Source: Kaistia defluvii
Lineage (GTDB): Bacteria > Pseudomonadota > Alphaproteobacteria > Rhizobiales > Kaistiaceae
NCBI RefSeq assembly: GCF_040548815.1
Contig: NZ_JBEPSM010000001.1
Location: forward strand, 186,001 to 250,000
DNA: 64,000 nucleotides
Direction of reading: 5' to 3'
Shown: positions 8,441 through 18,812 of the stretch, one piece after another
Layout: each line of letters opens with the position of its first letter
Position numbering within the stretch: the first letter of the stretch is position 1
Translations under genes and position numbers: made by a program
Notes under the pieces: generated by a model
Database searches by the model: none
What the model saw: the letters and a program-made list of their open reading frames with translations, nothing else
What the model was told of the DNA's origin: nothing

Positions 8441-8586
8441 CAAGAACCCTCACCCCGACCCTCTCCCGCAAGCGGGCGAGGGGGCTCACCGCGCCCGGTC
8501 GATCCATGGACGCGCGAGGCTGCGAGCGCACCGGCCAAAAGCCCTCGCCCGCTTGCGGGAGAGGGTTGGGTGAGGGGCTTGCTTGA
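8441..8586. repeat. Dispersed palindromic repeat, family 1, copy a
   Basis: Two identical 24-nt arms in inverted orientation (8459-8482 and 8542-8565), each itself partly palindromic, are flanked by CCCTCACCC-like and GGGTGAGGGG ends. Related copies occur near 32328, 58755 and 61385. This copy sits between two convergent genes and could act as a terminator. Confidence 0.85.
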
Positions 8587-8601
8587 CCTCGGTTGGCAAG
8601 C

Positions 8602-10407
<1,806 letters not shown>

Positions 10408-10558
10408 TCGACGGGATGTAGCGATGCGCGAGGGCGGTAGCAAGGCGGATCGCGCAGGCGGGCGCAGAACAGGCGCGGTCTGGCGCGGCGAGCCCATGGC
10501 AGGGCGCGAGAGTTTGGCCTAAGCTCCCATCCGGTCGTCGGGCGCGGGGAGGTTGAGT

Positions 10559-11122
10559 TTGGTCTATCAAGGTTCCGATGGGGTCGCCGAATTGGTTGCC
10601 TTGATGCGGGACGTCGCCTCGCGCGACGAAACCGCGTTCAAAAGGCTCTATGATCGTACTTCCGCGAAACTATTCGCCGTGGTCCGCCGTATTGCCGTTA
10701 GTGAAGCAGCTGCCGAGGAGGCGCTGCAGGAGGCATGGGTCCGGATCTGGAATCATGCCGACAGGTTTGATCCGGCAATGGCGTCCCCGATCACGTGGAT
10801 GACGACGATCGCCCGTCACGCGGCGATCGACGCCGTACGCAAAGGGTCGGAGCGCGTTTCGAAGACGACGGTCGTCATCGACGAGGAACTGGCGGAAAAG
10901 CTGCCAGCCCCCGGCTCGACGACGGACGGCCTGACCGGGCCGCAATTGCGGCGCTGCCTGGAAGGGCTGGAGCCCGACCGGCGCGGCATGGTGCTCCTGG
11001 CCTATAGCTATGGCTACAGCCGGGAGGAGTTGTCGCGGCGCTTCGACAAGCCGGTCGCGACGGTGAAGACGATATTGCGGCGAAGCCTGATCGCCTTGAA
11101 GGAGTGCCTCGGTGGCCGATGA
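10559..11122 (+). CDS. ECF RNA polymerase sigma factor, SigK-like
   Basis: The 187-residue product has sigma regions 2 (residues about 20-90, with the core-binding EEALQEAWVRIW) and 4 (about 130-185, with the helix-turn-helix YSREELSRRFDKPVATVKT). Its coupling to an RskA-like anti-sigma fits the SigK/ECF19 type. The TTG at 10559 is placed 6 bases after GGGGAGG; another TTG at 10553 abuts that site and is less likely. It overlaps the anti-sigma gene by 11 bp, which couples their synthesis. Confidence 0.88.
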   Translation: MVYQGSDGVAELVALMRDVASRDETAFKRLYDRTSAKLFAVVRRIAVSEAAAEEALQEAWVRIWNHADRFDPAMASPITWMTTIARHAAIDAVRKGSERVSKTTVVIDEELAEKLPAPGSTTDGLTGPQLRRCLEGLEPDRRGMVLLAYSYGYSREELSRRFDKPVATVKTILRRSLIALKECLGGR

Positions 11123-11798
11123 CGACGAAATGGAGGGCCTGGCCGGCGAATATGTGCTCGGCACGCTCGATCGGCCCGAGCGGGACGCGGTAGAGACGCG
11201 CGCCGCCAGCGATCCGGCTCTTCGCGCCGCGATCGGCGGCTGGGCGGGCCGGCTGCAGCCTCTGGCCGACCTTGCCGGCGAACAGGCGCCGCCCGAAGGC
11301 CTCTGGGCCAGCATCCTTTCCCAGATCCGCGCCGTCGGCAGCGGCGGCGCGCGCGTGCTTCTGCTGGAGCGCACCGTGCGCCGGCTGCGGATCGCGACCG
11401 GCATCTTCGGCGCCGCGGCCGCCGTGCTGGCGGTCGTCGTGGCCAGCGACCGGCTCGTGCCGCCGCCGCCCGCCGCGAACTATGTCGCGGTCCTGGGCGG
11501 GGAGGGCGGCAAGCCGGCTTTCGTGGCGTCCGTCGATACCAACGCTGGCACGATAAGGCTGCGCCGGGTCGGCGATGCGCCGCCGCCGGACAAGAGTTTC
11601 GAGCTCTGGCAGGTTCCGGCGGAAGGCCCCACCGTGTCGATGGGCGTCGCCGACAATCTCAGCGACCTGAAGTCGATGAACGTCTCGCTGAAGCCGGGTG
11701 AAAAGCTGGCGATCTCGGTCGAGCCCAAGGGCGGTTCGCCGACCGGCCAGGCGACCGGACCGGTGGTCTATATCGGCGACCTGCTGCCGGCAGAGTAG
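11112..11798 (+). CDS. RskA-like membrane anti-sigma factor
   Basis: This 228-residue protein has an N-terminal cytoplasmic sigma-binding segment with EYVLGTLD near residue 13, one membrane helix (about residues 93-110) and a C-terminal extracytoplasmic RskA-type domain. The zinc-coordinating HxxxCxxC motif is absent, as in RskA. It begins with GTG inside the sigma gene. It would sequester the sigma factor until regulated proteolysis releases it. The signal is unknown; mycobacterial RskA is linked to redox state, but no equivalent Cys pair is seen here. Confidence 0.85.
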   Translation: MADDDEMEGLAGEYVLGTLDRPERDAVETRAASDPALRAAIGGWAGRLQPLADLAGEQAPPEGLWASILSQIRAVGSGGARVLLLERTVRRLRIATGIFGAAAAVLAVVVASDRLVPPPPAANYVAVLGGEGGKPAFVASVDTNAGTIRLRRVGDAPPPDKSFELWQVPAEGPTVSMGVADNLSDLKSMNVSLKPGEKLAISVEPKGGSPTGQATGPVVYIGDLLPAE

Positions 11799-11833
11799 GC
11801 GGGCAACTCTCCCTGGAGATACCGAGGCGGTGG

Positions 11834-13012
11834 CTAGGCCACCGCCTTTACTTTTTTGTCGATCCAGTTCCCCAGCCGCTCGAGCGCCGCGTCGAGGATC
11901 GAATCCTGCTTCGAGAAGCAGAAGCGCACGAAGGTCTTGGGCGCATCGCCGACATAGAAGGCCGAGACGGGCACCGCCGTGACGCCCGCTTCCACCGTCA
12001 TGCGCTGGCAGATCTCGACATCGCTGCCGCCAAGGCCGAGCGGAGCGGTATCGGCGGTGACGAAATAGGTGCCGCCGCAGGGCACGACCTCGAAGCCGAG
12101 CCGCTCCAGCCCGGAGGCGAGCCGGTCGCGCTTCTTGGCGAGGTCTCCGGCCAGGCCGGCATAATAAGCGTCTTCCTTGGCCAGTCCGAACGCGACCGCC
12201 GACTGCAGCGCCGCCGGCGTCGTGAATGTCGTGAACTGGTGCGCCTTGGCGATCGGATCGAGCAGGCGCGGCGTCGCCGTCACATAGCCGACCTTCCAGC
12301 CGGTCAGGGAGAAGGTCTTGCCGGCCGAACCGATGCGCACGGTGCGCTCGCGCATGCCGGGCAGCGTCATCAGCGGAATATGGGCGCGGTCGTCGAAGAT
12401 GATGTGCTCATAGACTTCGTCGCAGATCGCATAGGCATCGAAGCGCACGCAGAGTTCGGCGATCCCGCTCAGCTCTTCGCGGGTGAACACCTTGGCGGCC
12501 GGGTTCATCGGGTTGTTGAGCAACACCGCCTTGGTCTTGTCGGAGAAGGCGGCGGCGAGTTCGTCGAGGTCGAGCTTCCAGAGCGGCGGCGTCACGCGCA
12601 CCATCTTCGGAATGCCGCCCGCGCGCCGCACCAGCGGCACGTAGCAGTCATAGAGCGGCTCGACCATGACGACTTCGTCGCCGGGCTCGATCAGCGACGT
12701 GAATACGTCGGAGAGCGCCTCGGTCGCGCCGGAGGTCACAAGGACCTCGGTCTTCCAATCGATGTCGAGATCGTAAAAGCGCTTGTTGGCGCTGGCCACA
12801 GCCTGGCGAAGCGCCGGCACGCCCATCATCGGCGGATACTGGTTGGGCCCGGCGATCAGGGCCTCGGCCGCCATCCGGCGCACGTCCTCCGGACCGTCGA
12901 CATCGGGAAAGCCCTGGCCGAGATTGATCGAGCCGTGCTCGATGGCAAGCCGCGACATCACCTCGAAGATGGTGGTCGGAAGGCCAGTATAGACGGGATT
13001 GGTCGGTTTCAT
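11834..13012 (-). CDS. PLP-dependent class I/II aminotransferase
   Basis: The 392-residue protein is a fold-type I aminotransferase. The PLP lysine lies in SAGKTFSLTGWKVG (first Lys, about residue 232), with NNPMNPAAK and CDEVYEH upstream as cofactor-contacting motifs and an Arg in TFVRFCFS near the end. The pattern matches the methionine/kynurenine aminotransferase (YbdL-like) subgroup. The ATG at 13012 is favoured by a GTGGAG sequence just upstream. It lies between the sigma/anti-sigma pair and a FAS1 gene but is transcribed in the opposite direction. Confidence 0.88.
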   Translation of the reverse strand: MKPTNPVYTGLPTTIFEVMSRLAIEHGSINLGQGFPDVDGPEDVRRMAAEALIAGPNQYPPMMGVPALRQAVASANKRFYDLDIDWKTEVLVTSGATEALSDVFTSLIEPGDEVVMVEPLYDCYVPLVRRAGGIPKMVRVTPPLWKLDLDELAAAFSDKTKAVLLNNPMNPAAKVFTREELSGIAELCVRFDAYAICDEVYEHIIFDDRAHIPLMTLPGMRERTVRIGSAGKTFSLTGWKVGYVTATPRLLDPIAKAHQFTTFTTPAALQSAVAFGLAKEDAYYAGLAGDLAKKRDRLASGLERLGFEVVPCGGTYFVTADTAPLGLGGSDVEICQRMTVEAGVTAVPVSAFYVGDAPKTFVRFCFSKQDSILDAALERLGNWIDKKVKAVA

Positions 13013-13387
13013 CAGCAGCTCCACTCGGCGCGCGGGAGATTATGGCGCGCACCCCGCCCGTGCAAGCAATCGCATGCCTTCGATACACCGGGTCGCAGGC
13101 GGTTTTTGCCATCGGGGCATCCCGGAGATCGCCGCGTGCAATTTTTATGAGGTGGGCTGAAACCGTTTGGATCTACCTCCGTATAAGGTAGCAGAAGGAC
13201 GTTTCGGACCCGATCAAGAAAATCGCGGAATTGGATACGGATGAAGATCGCATTTTGAAGATGCGATTTCCGTCAACGCTATATCCTTGCCTGAATACAG
13301 ATTTTCTTGACTGGTTCGATACGTGACTTCGGAAGTTCAACGTGGATCAACGGACGGGAAAGACCCGACGTTATAGGAGGAAGTCCA
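13013..13387. other. Intergenic region upstream of FAS1 gene
   Basis: This 375-bp gap between divergent genes is less GC-rich than its surroundings. It has two inverted repeats: CTACCT/AGGTAG (13173-13191) and ATCGCAT/ATGCGAT (13247-13253 and 13261-13267). Neither can be tied to a known regulator. It must hold the promoters for the FAS1 and aminotransferase genes. No further gene is seen. Confidence 0.4.
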
Positions 13388-13957
13388 ATGTCTCATTTTG
13401 CCAATTTCGTTCGTGTCGCTGCTGTCGCTACCCTGGCTCTCGGCGGCGTCGCCACCATGGCTGCTCCCAGCTTTGCCAAGACCGTGATGGTCGGCGGCGC
13501 GCCGATGTATCCCAACAAGAACATCGTCGAGAACGCCGTCAATTCGAAGGACCACACCACTCTGGTCGCCGCCGTCAAGGCAGCTGGCCTGGTCGATACG
13601 CTGTCCGGCCCGGGCCCGTTCACGGTCTTCGCGCCCACCAATGAAGCTTTCGCCAAGCTGCCGGCCGGCACGGTCGACACGCTGCTGAAGCCCGCCAACA
13701 AGGGCCAGCTGACCTCCGTGCTGACCTATCATGTCGTCCCCGGCAAGATCTCCGCCGCCGACATCATGAAGGCCGCCAAGAAGATGAACGGCATGGCCGA
13801 ATACAAGACCGTGCAGGGCGAGACGCTCAAGATCCAGGTCGACGGCAAGAAGGTCTGGGTCATCGATTCCAAGGGCAACAAGGCTCGCGTCACCATCGCT
13901 GACGTCAACCAGTCGAACGGCGTGATCCACGTCATCAACGCCGTCCTGCTTCCGTAA
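13388..13957 (+). CDS. Secreted fasciclin (FAS1) domain protein
   Basis: The 189-residue protein has a signal peptide (about residues 1-31, ending in SFA) and a single FAS1 domain. The two FAS1 motifs are visible: FTVFAPTNEAFAKLP and, further on, LTYHVVPGK; the domain closes with GVIHVINAVLLP. FAS1 domains mediate adhesion or cell-surface interactions. The ATG is preceded by AGGAGGAAG at ideal spacing and the gene is followed by a strong terminator, suggesting high, monocistronic expression. It resembles mycobacterial MPB70-type proteins, which are controlled by SigK/RskA. Confidence 0.92.
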   Translation: MSHFANFVRVAAVATLALGGVATMAAPSFAKTVMVGGAPMYPNKNIVENAVNSKDHTTLVAAVKAAGLVDTLSGPGPFTVFAPTNEAFAKLPAGTVDTLLKPANKGQLTSVLTYHVVPGKISAADIMKAAKKMNGMAEYKTVQGETLKIQVDGKKVWVIDSKGNKARVTIADVNQSNGVIHVINAVLLP

Positions 13958-13979
13958 TCGAAGCCGATACGTTGAGTTC

Positions 13980-14009
13980 GGAACCCGGCCGCGAGGCCGG
14001 GTTCCTTTT
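13980..14009 (+). terminator. Rho-independent terminator of FAS1 gene
   Basis: Perfect 11-bp stem (13980-13990 with 13995-14005), GCGA loop, and TTTT at 14006-14009. Confidence 0.88.
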
Positions 14010-14340
14010 GGCTTCGGTGCGGCCGAATTCGCGCCGCTTGAGATAAAACGGATGGCTGCTGAAACTTTTCCGGCGCCCGCTCCGTACATGGAGGACAAGT
14101 TGGTGTTCCTGCCCCTGCCTCCTGGCACGTTCACCAACTCCCTGCGCGCCGCATCGCCTCCGCGATCTGCGCACTGGCACCGTTCCGGAGGCCGCCCCGC
14201 CCACTGGAACGGTGCCGGACCTTTCCCGTCTTTGGAGTTGGACCGGGCGCACATCGACGCTCGTGCGATGGCGTTTGCTTCCGGGCGTGATCCATCCGGG
14301 CGAGTGCGTCGCCCGGACATGGGCTCGGGCTTTATTGACC
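14010..14340. repeat. Intergenic region with two palindromes
   Basis: This stretch between convergent genes has an 11-bp inverted repeat (14176-14186 with 14216-14226) and a 9-bp hairpin TCCGGGCGA/TCGCCCGGA (14295-14317). The second resembles dispersed REP-like units. A 99-codon open frame across it has no recognisable features and is not called. Confidence 0.5.
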
Positions 14341-14748
14341 TTAGTAGGTGAGCATCGGCGGCAGGTTCTTCGCCTGCTCGATCCAGGTCTCGACGATCTT
14401 TTCCGAAGGCAACTGGCGCACCAGCTTCTTGGTGGCGTTGATCTCGGCCATCTTGGCCGCGAGATTGTCCGCCCGCCGGGTCTTCAGTTCCTTGACCGTA
14501 TCGACGCCCGCCGCTTCGAGCAGCTCGGAATATTCCTCCGCCACGCCCTTGATACGCATCAGGTCGGCCATGTTGGCCCATTTCAGGATCTTGTCTTCGC
14601 CGAGCCCCGACGTCGCGGCAAGCGCCTTGCGCCCCTTCGGGTCCTTCGCCTGCTCAAGAAGAGCGCCGGTCGTGCGGACACCCGCGGCAATCAGCTTTTC
14701 TGCGAAGACAGCGCCGATGCCTTCGATATCCTTGATGGGGTAAGACAT
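14341..14748 (-). CDS. DUF4332 helix-hairpin-helix protein
   Basis: This 135-residue protein has two helix-hairpin-helix-like repeats: IEGIGAVFAEKLIAAGVRT near the start and MRIKGVAEEYSELLEAAGVDT in the middle. This matches DUF4332, a non-enzymatic relative of the DNA-binding HhH folds in topoisomerases and polymerases. The ATG at 14748 follows AGGAGAG at good spacing. It diverges from a HerA-like ATPase with a 189-bp gap that holds a perfect 12-bp palindrome. Its function is unknown; DNA binding is plausible. Confidence 0.82.
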   Translation of the reverse strand: MSYPIKDIEGIGAVFAEKLIAAGVRTTGALLEQAKDPKGRKALAATSGLGEDKILKWANMADLMRIKGVAEEYSELLEAAGVDTVKELKTRRADNLAAKMAEINATKKLVRQLPSEKIVETWIEQAKNLPPMLTY

Positions 14749-14782
14749 TCTCGAACTCTCCTGAGCGAATCCCAAGTGTTAG

Positions 14783-14794
14783 AAGTCTAGACTT
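14783..14794. promoter_or_regulatory. Palindrome AAGTCTAGACTT upstream of DUF4332 gene
   Basis: A perfect 12-bp palindrome sits 34 bp before the DUF4332 start. It is overlapped by longer CCAAGT/ACTTGG arms (14772-14796). It may be an operator for the divergent pair. Confidence 0.35.
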
Positions 14795-14937
14795 GGATGT
14801 TCGCCTGTGTGTTGCGGGATGGCAAGTCGTCTCGTCACGCGGGTGGCGCGACGGTAGATTGCGCGGACCGAATTGGGTTCTATAAGGTCGCCATAGCCCT
14901 TCGATCCTCGAAGCGGCGGCGCCAGAGGAATGTGTCG

Positions 14938-16509
14938 ATGCCGATGCTGGAAGCGGACAAGATCTATCTCGGGACGAGCGACAAGCCGGAATATCTCTTG
15001 CTCGGCCTCGCCAACCGGCATGGACTGGTCACGGGCGCCACCGGCACCGGCAAGACAGTGACGCTGCAGGTGATGGCGCAGGGCTTTTCCGATGCTGGCG
15101 TGCCGGTTTTCTGCGCCGACGTGAAGGGCGACCTTTCCGGCATCGCCGAGCCGGGCGAGGCGAAGGACTTTCTCACCAAGCGGGCCGAAGAGATCGGCTT
15201 CGCGGCGGAATACAAGTTCAGCGCCTGTCCGACGATCTTCTGGGACCTGTTCGGCCAGCAGGGCCACCCGATCCGCACCACGGTGAGCGAGATGGGGCCG
15301 CTGCTGCTCGCACGGCTGATGAACCTGAACGATACGCAGGAAGGCGTCCTGACCATCGCCTTCCGCGTCGCCGACGAGGAAGGGCTGCTGCTGCTCGACC
15401 TCAAGGACCTGCGCGCCATGCTCGGCTTCATGGCCGAAAACGCCGACCGCATTCAGGCCAAATACGGCAATGTCACCAAGGCCTCGGTCGGCGCGATCCA
15501 GCGCCAGTTGCTGGTGCTGGAGAACCAGGGCGGCGACGCCTTCTTCGGCGAGCCGGCGCTCGCGATCGCCGACCTGATGCGCACGACCACGGATGGCCGC
15601 GGCATGGTCAACGTGCTCGCCGCCGACAAGCTGATGAACTCGCCGCGCCTCTACGCGACCTTCCTGCTCTGGCTGCTGTCGGAATTGTTCGAGGTGCTTC
15701 CCGAGGTCGGCGACCCGGCCAAGCCGCGGCTGGTCTTCTTTTTCGACGAGGCGCATCTGCTGTTCGACGAGGCGCCCAAGGCCCTGCTCGACAAGGTCGA
15801 GCAGGTGGTCAAGCTGATCCGCTCGAAGGGCGTCGGCGTCTATTTCGTGACCCAGAACCCGCTCGACGTGCCGGACAGCGTGCTGTCGCAGTTGGGCAAT
15901 CGCGTCCAGCATGCGCTGCGCGCCTACACCCCGCGCGATCAGAAGGCGGTGAAGGTCGCCGCCGACACCTTCCGGCCCAATCCCGCCTTCAAGACGATGG
16001 ACGTCATCACCCAGCTCGGCGTTGGTGAGGCGCTGGTCTCGACGCTGGAGCCGAAGGGCGTCCCCAGCATCGTCGCGCGCACCTTCATCCGCCCGCCGTC
16101 GTCGCGCATCGGCCCGGTGACGGAGGCCGAGCGCCGCCAGATCATCGCCACCAGCCCGATCGGCATCGCCTATGACAGGACGGTGGATCGCGAGTCGGCC
16201 TATGAGATCCTGGGCCGCCAGGCCGCCGCCAACGCACCGGCGGAATCCGATGCGGCCGCGGCGCCGGCGTCGGCCAGCGGCTTCGACATTGGCGGCATTC
16301 TTGGGTCGCTGCTCGGCACCGACAAGAAGCGCGGCGAGCGCTTCACGGCGACCCAGCGCGTGGCGCGCGAAGTGACGCGCACCGTCACCAACCGGGTGGC
16401 GGGCGACGTCGCGGCCAATATCGGCAAGAGCGTTGCCGGCTCGATCGGCGGCTCGGTTGGCCGCTCCATCGTGCGCGGCGTCCTGGGCAGCATCCTGCGC
16501 ACGCGCTGA
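14938..16509 (+). CDS. HerA/YjgR-like DUF853 P-loop ATPase
   Basis: The 523-residue product is a RecA-like ATPase of the HerA/FtsK superfamily (DUF853). Walker A GATGTGKT is at residues 33-40 and a Walker B strand VFFFDEAHLLF in mid-protein, with an arginine-rich segment after it. The C-terminal 80 residues contain Gly/Ala-rich helices that could mediate assembly. The start follows AGAGGA at 8 bases. HerA-type ATPases act as DNA translocases or helicases, but the substrate of the DUF853 group has not been settled. Confidence 0.85.
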   Translation: MPMLEADKIYLGTSDKPEYLLLGLANRHGLVTGATGTGKTVTLQVMAQGFSDAGVPVFCADVKGDLSGIAEPGEAKDFLTKRAEEIGFAAEYKFSACPTIFWDLFGQQGHPIRTTVSEMGPLLLARLMNLNDTQEGVLTIAFRVADEEGLLLLDLKDLRAMLGFMAENADRIQAKYGNVTKASVGAIQRQLLVLENQGGDAFFGEPALAIADLMRTTTDGRGMVNVLAADKLMNSPRLYATFLLWLLSELFEVLPEVGDPAKPRLVFFFDEAHLLFDEAPKALLDKVEQVVKLIRSKGVGVYFVTQNPLDVPDSVLSQLGNRVQHALRAYTPRDQKAVKVAADTFRPNPAFKTMDVITQLGVGEALVSTLEPKGVPSIVARTFIRPPSSRIGPVTEAERRQIIATSPIGIAYDRTVDRESAYEILGRQAAANAPAESDAAAAPASASGFDIGGILGSLLGTDKKRGERFTATQRVAREVTRTVTNRVAGDVAANIGKSVAGSIGGSVGRSIVRGVLGSILRTR

Positions 16510-16533
16510 GGCGCGTCCCGGAAGGTAGGCACA

Positions 16534-16567
16534 AAAAATCCCCGGCGCTGAAACGCCGGGGATTTTT
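16534..16567. terminator. Bidirectional rho-independent terminator
   Basis: Perfect 14-bp stem (16534-16547 with 16554-16567) with A5/T5 flanks and a CTGAAA loop, between convergent genes. Confidence 0.9.
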
Positions 16568-16590
16568 CATTTCCAGACCGATAGGCCGGA

Positions 16591-17199
16591 TCAGGCGGCG
16601 GCGAGCAGGCCTTCGGCCTGGAGCGCTTCCTTGACCGCCGGACGGGCGGCGACGCGGTCGAAATAGGCGTCGAGCTTGGAGCCGACGTCGAACTTGAAGC
16701 CCTTGGCCCAGCGCAGCACCGTGAACAGGTAGCCATCGGCGACGCTGAACTTGTCGCCCATGAGATACGGCTTGTCGCCGAGCGCGTCGGTCAGGAAGGC
16801 GAAGCGCAGCGACAGGCGGTCCTTGAAGCTCTGCTTGGCGTCATCCTTGAGCGACGGATTGAACAGCGGGCTGAAGCCCTTGTGCAACTCGGTCGAGATG
16901 AAGGCGAGCCAATCCATCAGCTGATAGCGCTCGGCCGAGCCGAAGGCCGGAGCGAGGCCGCTTTCGGGCGCCATGTCGGCGATCATCTGCACGATCACCG
17001 GGCCCTCGGTGACGACGTGGCCGTTGTCGAGCTCCAGGGCGGGCACATAGCCCTTGGGATTGATTGCCTTGAAGTCCGCGCCGCTCTCGGTCGCCTTGGC
17101 GCGCAGGTCGACCTTCTCCATCGTGAAGGGCAGGCCGGCTTCGCGCAGGGCGATATGGGGCGACAGCGAGCAGGCGCCCGGAGCGTAGAAGAGCTTCAT
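16591..17199 (-). CDS. gstA: Glutathione S-transferase, beta class (GstA-like)
   Basis: This 202-residue cytosolic enzyme has an N-terminal thioredoxin-like domain (residues 1-80) with the beta-class active-site segment APGACSLSPHI (Cys10) and the glutathione-contacting GYVPALELD and TEGPVI. A helical C-terminal domain follows. It conjugates or reduces electrophilic compounds with glutathione. It diverges from an M20 dipeptidase; the shared region carries a large inverted repeat (17264-17296). Confidence 0.9.
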   Translation of the reverse strand: MKLFYAPGACSLSPHIALREAGLPFTMEKVDLRAKATESGADFKAINPKGYVPALELDNGHVVTEGPVIVQMIADMAPESGLAPAFGSAERYQLMDWLAFISTELHKGFSPLFNPSLKDDAKQSFKDRLSLRFAFLTDALGDKPYLMGDKFSVADGYLFTVLRWAKGFKFDVGSKLDAYFDRVAARPAVKEALQAEGLLAAA

Positions 17200-17263
17200 T
17201 CATCACATCCTAGATTGAGACCGGAACAGACGGCCGGGGAATGGTTTGGCGTCAGTGGTTGGT

Positions 17264-17296
17264 TTGTAAGGTGGGCATTCTACCAATGCCTTACAA
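17264..17296. promoter_or_regulatory. Inverted repeat TTGTAAGG/CCTTACAA between gst and dipeptidase
   Basis: Perfect 8-bp arms (17264-17271 and 17289-17296) are separated by 17 bp with an additional GCAT/ATGC pair inside. The position 65 bp before the gst start suits an operator for a dimeric repressor. Confidence 0.45.
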
Positions 17297-17414
17297 TGCG
17301 GCGAATTGTGGTGGGAGGGGCGACAAGCGCTTGCCTTTTCTTTTTCCGGCCGCGAGCGTATCAGAGCCGCTTACAGCGCGTGCCTGCGCGCGCTCATTGC
17401 CCTGGAGCCCGCCC

Positions 17415-18812
17415 GTGTCCGATCGCCTCGCCGACGTTCTCGCCCATATCGATGCCGATATCGAAAACAGCCTCGAGCGGCTGTTCAAGCTGATCCGCGT
17501 CGAGAGCATCTCGACCGATCCGGCCTATGCGGGCGCCTGCCGCGAGGCGGCCGAGATGATCGCCGCCGATCTCGCCTCGATCGGCTTCGACGCCAGCACG
17601 CGTGCGACCCCCGGCCACCCGATGGTTGTCGCGCATCAGGACGGCGCCAAGGGGCCCCGCGCGCTGTTCTACGGCCATTACGACGTGCAGCCGGTCGATC
17701 CAGTCGAGCTTTGGGATACCGCCCCGTTCGAACCGAAGATCGTCACCGCCGCTGACGGCACCAAGCAGATCGTCGCCCGCGGCAGCTCGGACGACAAGGG
17801 CCAGCTGATGACCTTCATCGAGGCGTTCCGCGCATGGAAAGCCGTCACCGGCTCGCTGCCGATTCCCGTCTCGATCCTGCTGGAAGGCGAGGAAGAATCG
17901 GGCGGGCCCAGCCTCGTGCCGTTCATGCAGGCCAACAAGGACGAGTTCGCCGCCGATTTCGCGTTCATCTGCGACACGAACATGTGGGACCGCCAGACGC
18001 CGGCCGTGACGACCATGCTGCGTGGCCTCGTTGGCGAGGAAATCACCATCACCGCCGCCTCGCGCGACCTCCATTCGGGCATGTATGGCGGCGCCGCGCG
18101 CAACCCGATCCACGTCCTCGTCTCGATCCTCGACGGCCTGCGCGACGAGACCGGCCGGGTCACCCTACCGGGCTTCTATGACGGCGTCGGCGAGATCCCC
18201 GACAGCATCCGCCAGCAGTGGCAGTCGCTCGGCTTCGATCCCGATCAGTTCCTGGGCGAGGTCGGCCTGTCGATCCCGGCCGGCGAGGAAGATCGCAGCG
18301 TGCTGGAGAAGATCTGGGCGCGGCCTACCTGCGAGGTCAACGGCATTTCCGGAGGCTATACCGGCAAGGGCTTCAAGACGGTGATCCCCTCGCAGGCCTT
18401 CGCCAAGGTGTCGTTCCGCCTGGTCGACAAGCAGGATCCGGAAAAGATCCGTGCCGCCTTCCGCGCCTATGTCGAGTCGCAGCTGCCGGCCGATTGCACG
18501 GTCGAGTTCACCCGGCATGGTGGCTCGCCCGGCATCCGGCTCTCGTCCGAGAATCCGGCGCTGGTGAAGACCCGTGCCGCCCTGACGGACGAATGGGGCC
18601 ATGATTGCGTTGTGGTCGGCTCGGGCGGCTCGATCCCGGTCGCGGGCGACTTCAAGACCGTGCTCGGCCTCGATGCGCTGATGGTCGGCTTCGCGCAGGA
18701 GAACGACCGCATCCATTCGCCGAACGAGAAATACGACCTCACCAGCTTCCATGGCGGCATCCGCTCCTGGGCGCGGATCCTGTCGGCGCTGTCCGAGGAG
18801 GGCGCGCAGTGA
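17415..18812 (+). CDS. M20-family metallodipeptidase
   Basis: The 465-residue enzyme hydrolyses dipeptides in the cytosol with two zinc ions. Motifs in order are [10 protein letters not shown] (first zinc His and catalytic Asp), SSDDKGQ (bridging Asp), EGEEESGG (catalytic Glu pair) and a C-terminal His near IHSPNEKY. The lid domain lies between about residues 200 and 360. The GTG at 17415 follows CTGGAG by 7 bases and starts the protein at its natural N-terminal helix. Its stop overlaps the GTG of the LOG gene, so the two form an operon. Confidence 0.92.
   Translation: MSDRLADVLAHIDADIENSLERLFKLIRVESISTDPAYAGACREAAEMIAADLASIGFDASTRATPGHPMVVAHQDGAKGPRALFYGHYDVQPVDPVELWDTAPFEPKIVTAADGTKQIVARGSSDDKGQLMTFIEAFRAWKAVTGSLPIPVSILLEGEEESGGPSLVPFMQANKDEFAADFAFICDTNMWDRQTPAVTTMLRGLVGEEITITAASRDLHSGMYGGAARNPIHVLVSILDGLRDETGRVTLPGFYDGVGEIPDSIRQQWQSLGFDPDQFLGEVGLSIPAGEEDRSVLEKIWARPTCEVNGISGGYTGKGFKTVIPSQAFAKVSFRLVDKQDPEKIRAAFRAYVESQLPADCTVEFTRHGGSPGIRLSSENPALVKTRAALTDEWGHDCVVVGSGGSIPVAGDFKTVLGLDALMVGFAQENDRIHSPNEKYDLTSFHGGIRSWARILSALSEEGAQ

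Noticed and set aside
8459..8565. CRISPR array
   Set aside because: Repeats are inverted, two per site and dispersed; there are no regular spacers and no cas genes.
10527..10532. Mycobacterial SigK-type -35 box CCATCC before the sigma gene
   Set aside because: A matching -10 would overlap the ribosome-binding site and no counterpart is found before the FAS1 gene.
13150..13387. EcfG-type general stress promoter (GGAAC and GTT elements) upstream of the FAS1 gene
   Set aside because: No GGAAC hexamer at acceptable spacing from a GTT element could be found.
14052..14351. 99-codon open frame between the FAS1 terminator and the DUF4332 gene
   Set aside because: No ribosome-binding site or domain, and it runs through two palindromes.
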